Of a stretch of DNA of 6,229 nucleotides, positions 6,045 through 6,229 are shown in pieces. Below the pieces are notes generated by a model, which was not told the origin of the DNA, did no database searches, and worked only from the letters and a program-made list of their open reading frames with translations. A program made the translations under genes and the position numbers. The DNA comes from Thermoplasmatota archaeon (GTDB lineage Archaea > Thermoplasmatota > Thermoplasmata > UBA10834): positions 1-6,229 of the forward strand of contig JAJISI010000076.1 in NCBI GenBank assembly GCA_022848805.1, written 5' to 3'. Position 1 is the first letter of the stretch; the number at the start of each line of letters is the position of its first letter.

Positions 6045-6229
6045 ATGATTGGCAGAGCTGGCCCTTTTCTCGCTGGAAGATCGTTGACCGCATTGATCGC
6101 CGTTGCAATGGTGACAGCCGGATTTACAGGCTTGTTCCTCGTCGGCAAGACCGCTACCGCGTCAGGGGATTTGATCGTCACTGACAGCGCGACGTACGTC
6201 ATCAGAGACTTGCAGCAGTTCGTCGACGG
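6045..6229 (+). CDS. N-terminus of an exported protein (3' end outside window)
   Basis: Only 61 codons are present, and the frame is still open at the window end. The N-terminus is a typical signal sequence: two arginines (Arg4, Arg12), then a hydrophobic stretch at about residues 13-34, then Lys35 and an Ala-Thr-Ala at 37-39 that suits signal peptidase cleavage before Ser40. The stretch could instead stay as a membrane anchor. The following SGDLIVTDSATYVIRDLQQF resembles the start of secreted archaeal proteins whose mature part is a repetitive beta-rich or beta-helix domain, but too little is visible to assign a family. The ATG is chosen for GGTGA four bases upstream and a TATA-like box about 54 bases upstream. 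It appears to open its own transcription unit, separate from the coiled-coil gene that ends 106 bases earlier. Confidence 0.75.
   Translation, partial: MIGRAGPFLAGRSLTALIAVAMVTAGFTGLFLVGKTATASGDLIVTDSATYVIRDLQQFVD

Overview
The window looks like a high-GC euryarchaeal chromosome, most plausibly of the Thermoplasmata or a related gyrase-bearing lineage. Three things point to archaea. AT-rich TATA-like boxes lie about 52-55 bases upstream of two start codons. The codon use is rich in AGG (Arg) and ATA (Ile). A KaiC/RadA-like ATPase follows the gyrase genes. The two gyrase subunits resemble bacterial ones, which fits the established view that archaeal gyrase was acquired from bacteria. The lineage is inferred, because no rRNA or other taxonomic marker is present.

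Layout: every credible gene is on the + strand. (1) Positions 1-1516 hold the C-terminal 504 codons of gyrB; the ATPase N-terminus lies outside the window. (2) A 14-base gap with a good ribosome binding site leads to complete gyrA, 1531-4146. (3) An AT-rich promoter region (about 4190-4220) and a strong AAGGAGGT site precede a TTG-started, single-domain KaiC-like ATPase, 4268-4981. (4) A GC-rich 93-base spacer with two inverted repeats and no visible TATA box leads to a 287-residue protein, 5075-5938. That protein is a roughly 190-residue unbroken heptad coiled coil ending in a four-cysteine zinc ribbon and a basic tail. (5) A second TATA-like box and a small leader hairpin precede the first 61 codons of a protein with a signal peptide, from 6045 to the window end.

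How they fit together: GyrB and GyrA form the A2B2 gyrase that introduces negative supercoils using ATP. They are clearly cotranscribed. The KaiC-like gene appears to start a new transcription unit that may include the coiled-coil/zinc-ribbon gene. Neither has a function that can be read from sequence alone. The last gene starts a separate unit for an exported protein. No mobile element, CRISPR array, tRNA or rRNA was seen, and no intergenic gap exceeds 300 bases.

The points most worth a second look are the altered quinolone-pocket residue and degenerate GyrA box of GyrA, the Met-substituted Walker A of the KaiC-like protein, the 28-heptad coiled coil with a zinc ribbon beside it, and the hairpins at ribosome binding sites. 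None by itself demonstrates a new system.
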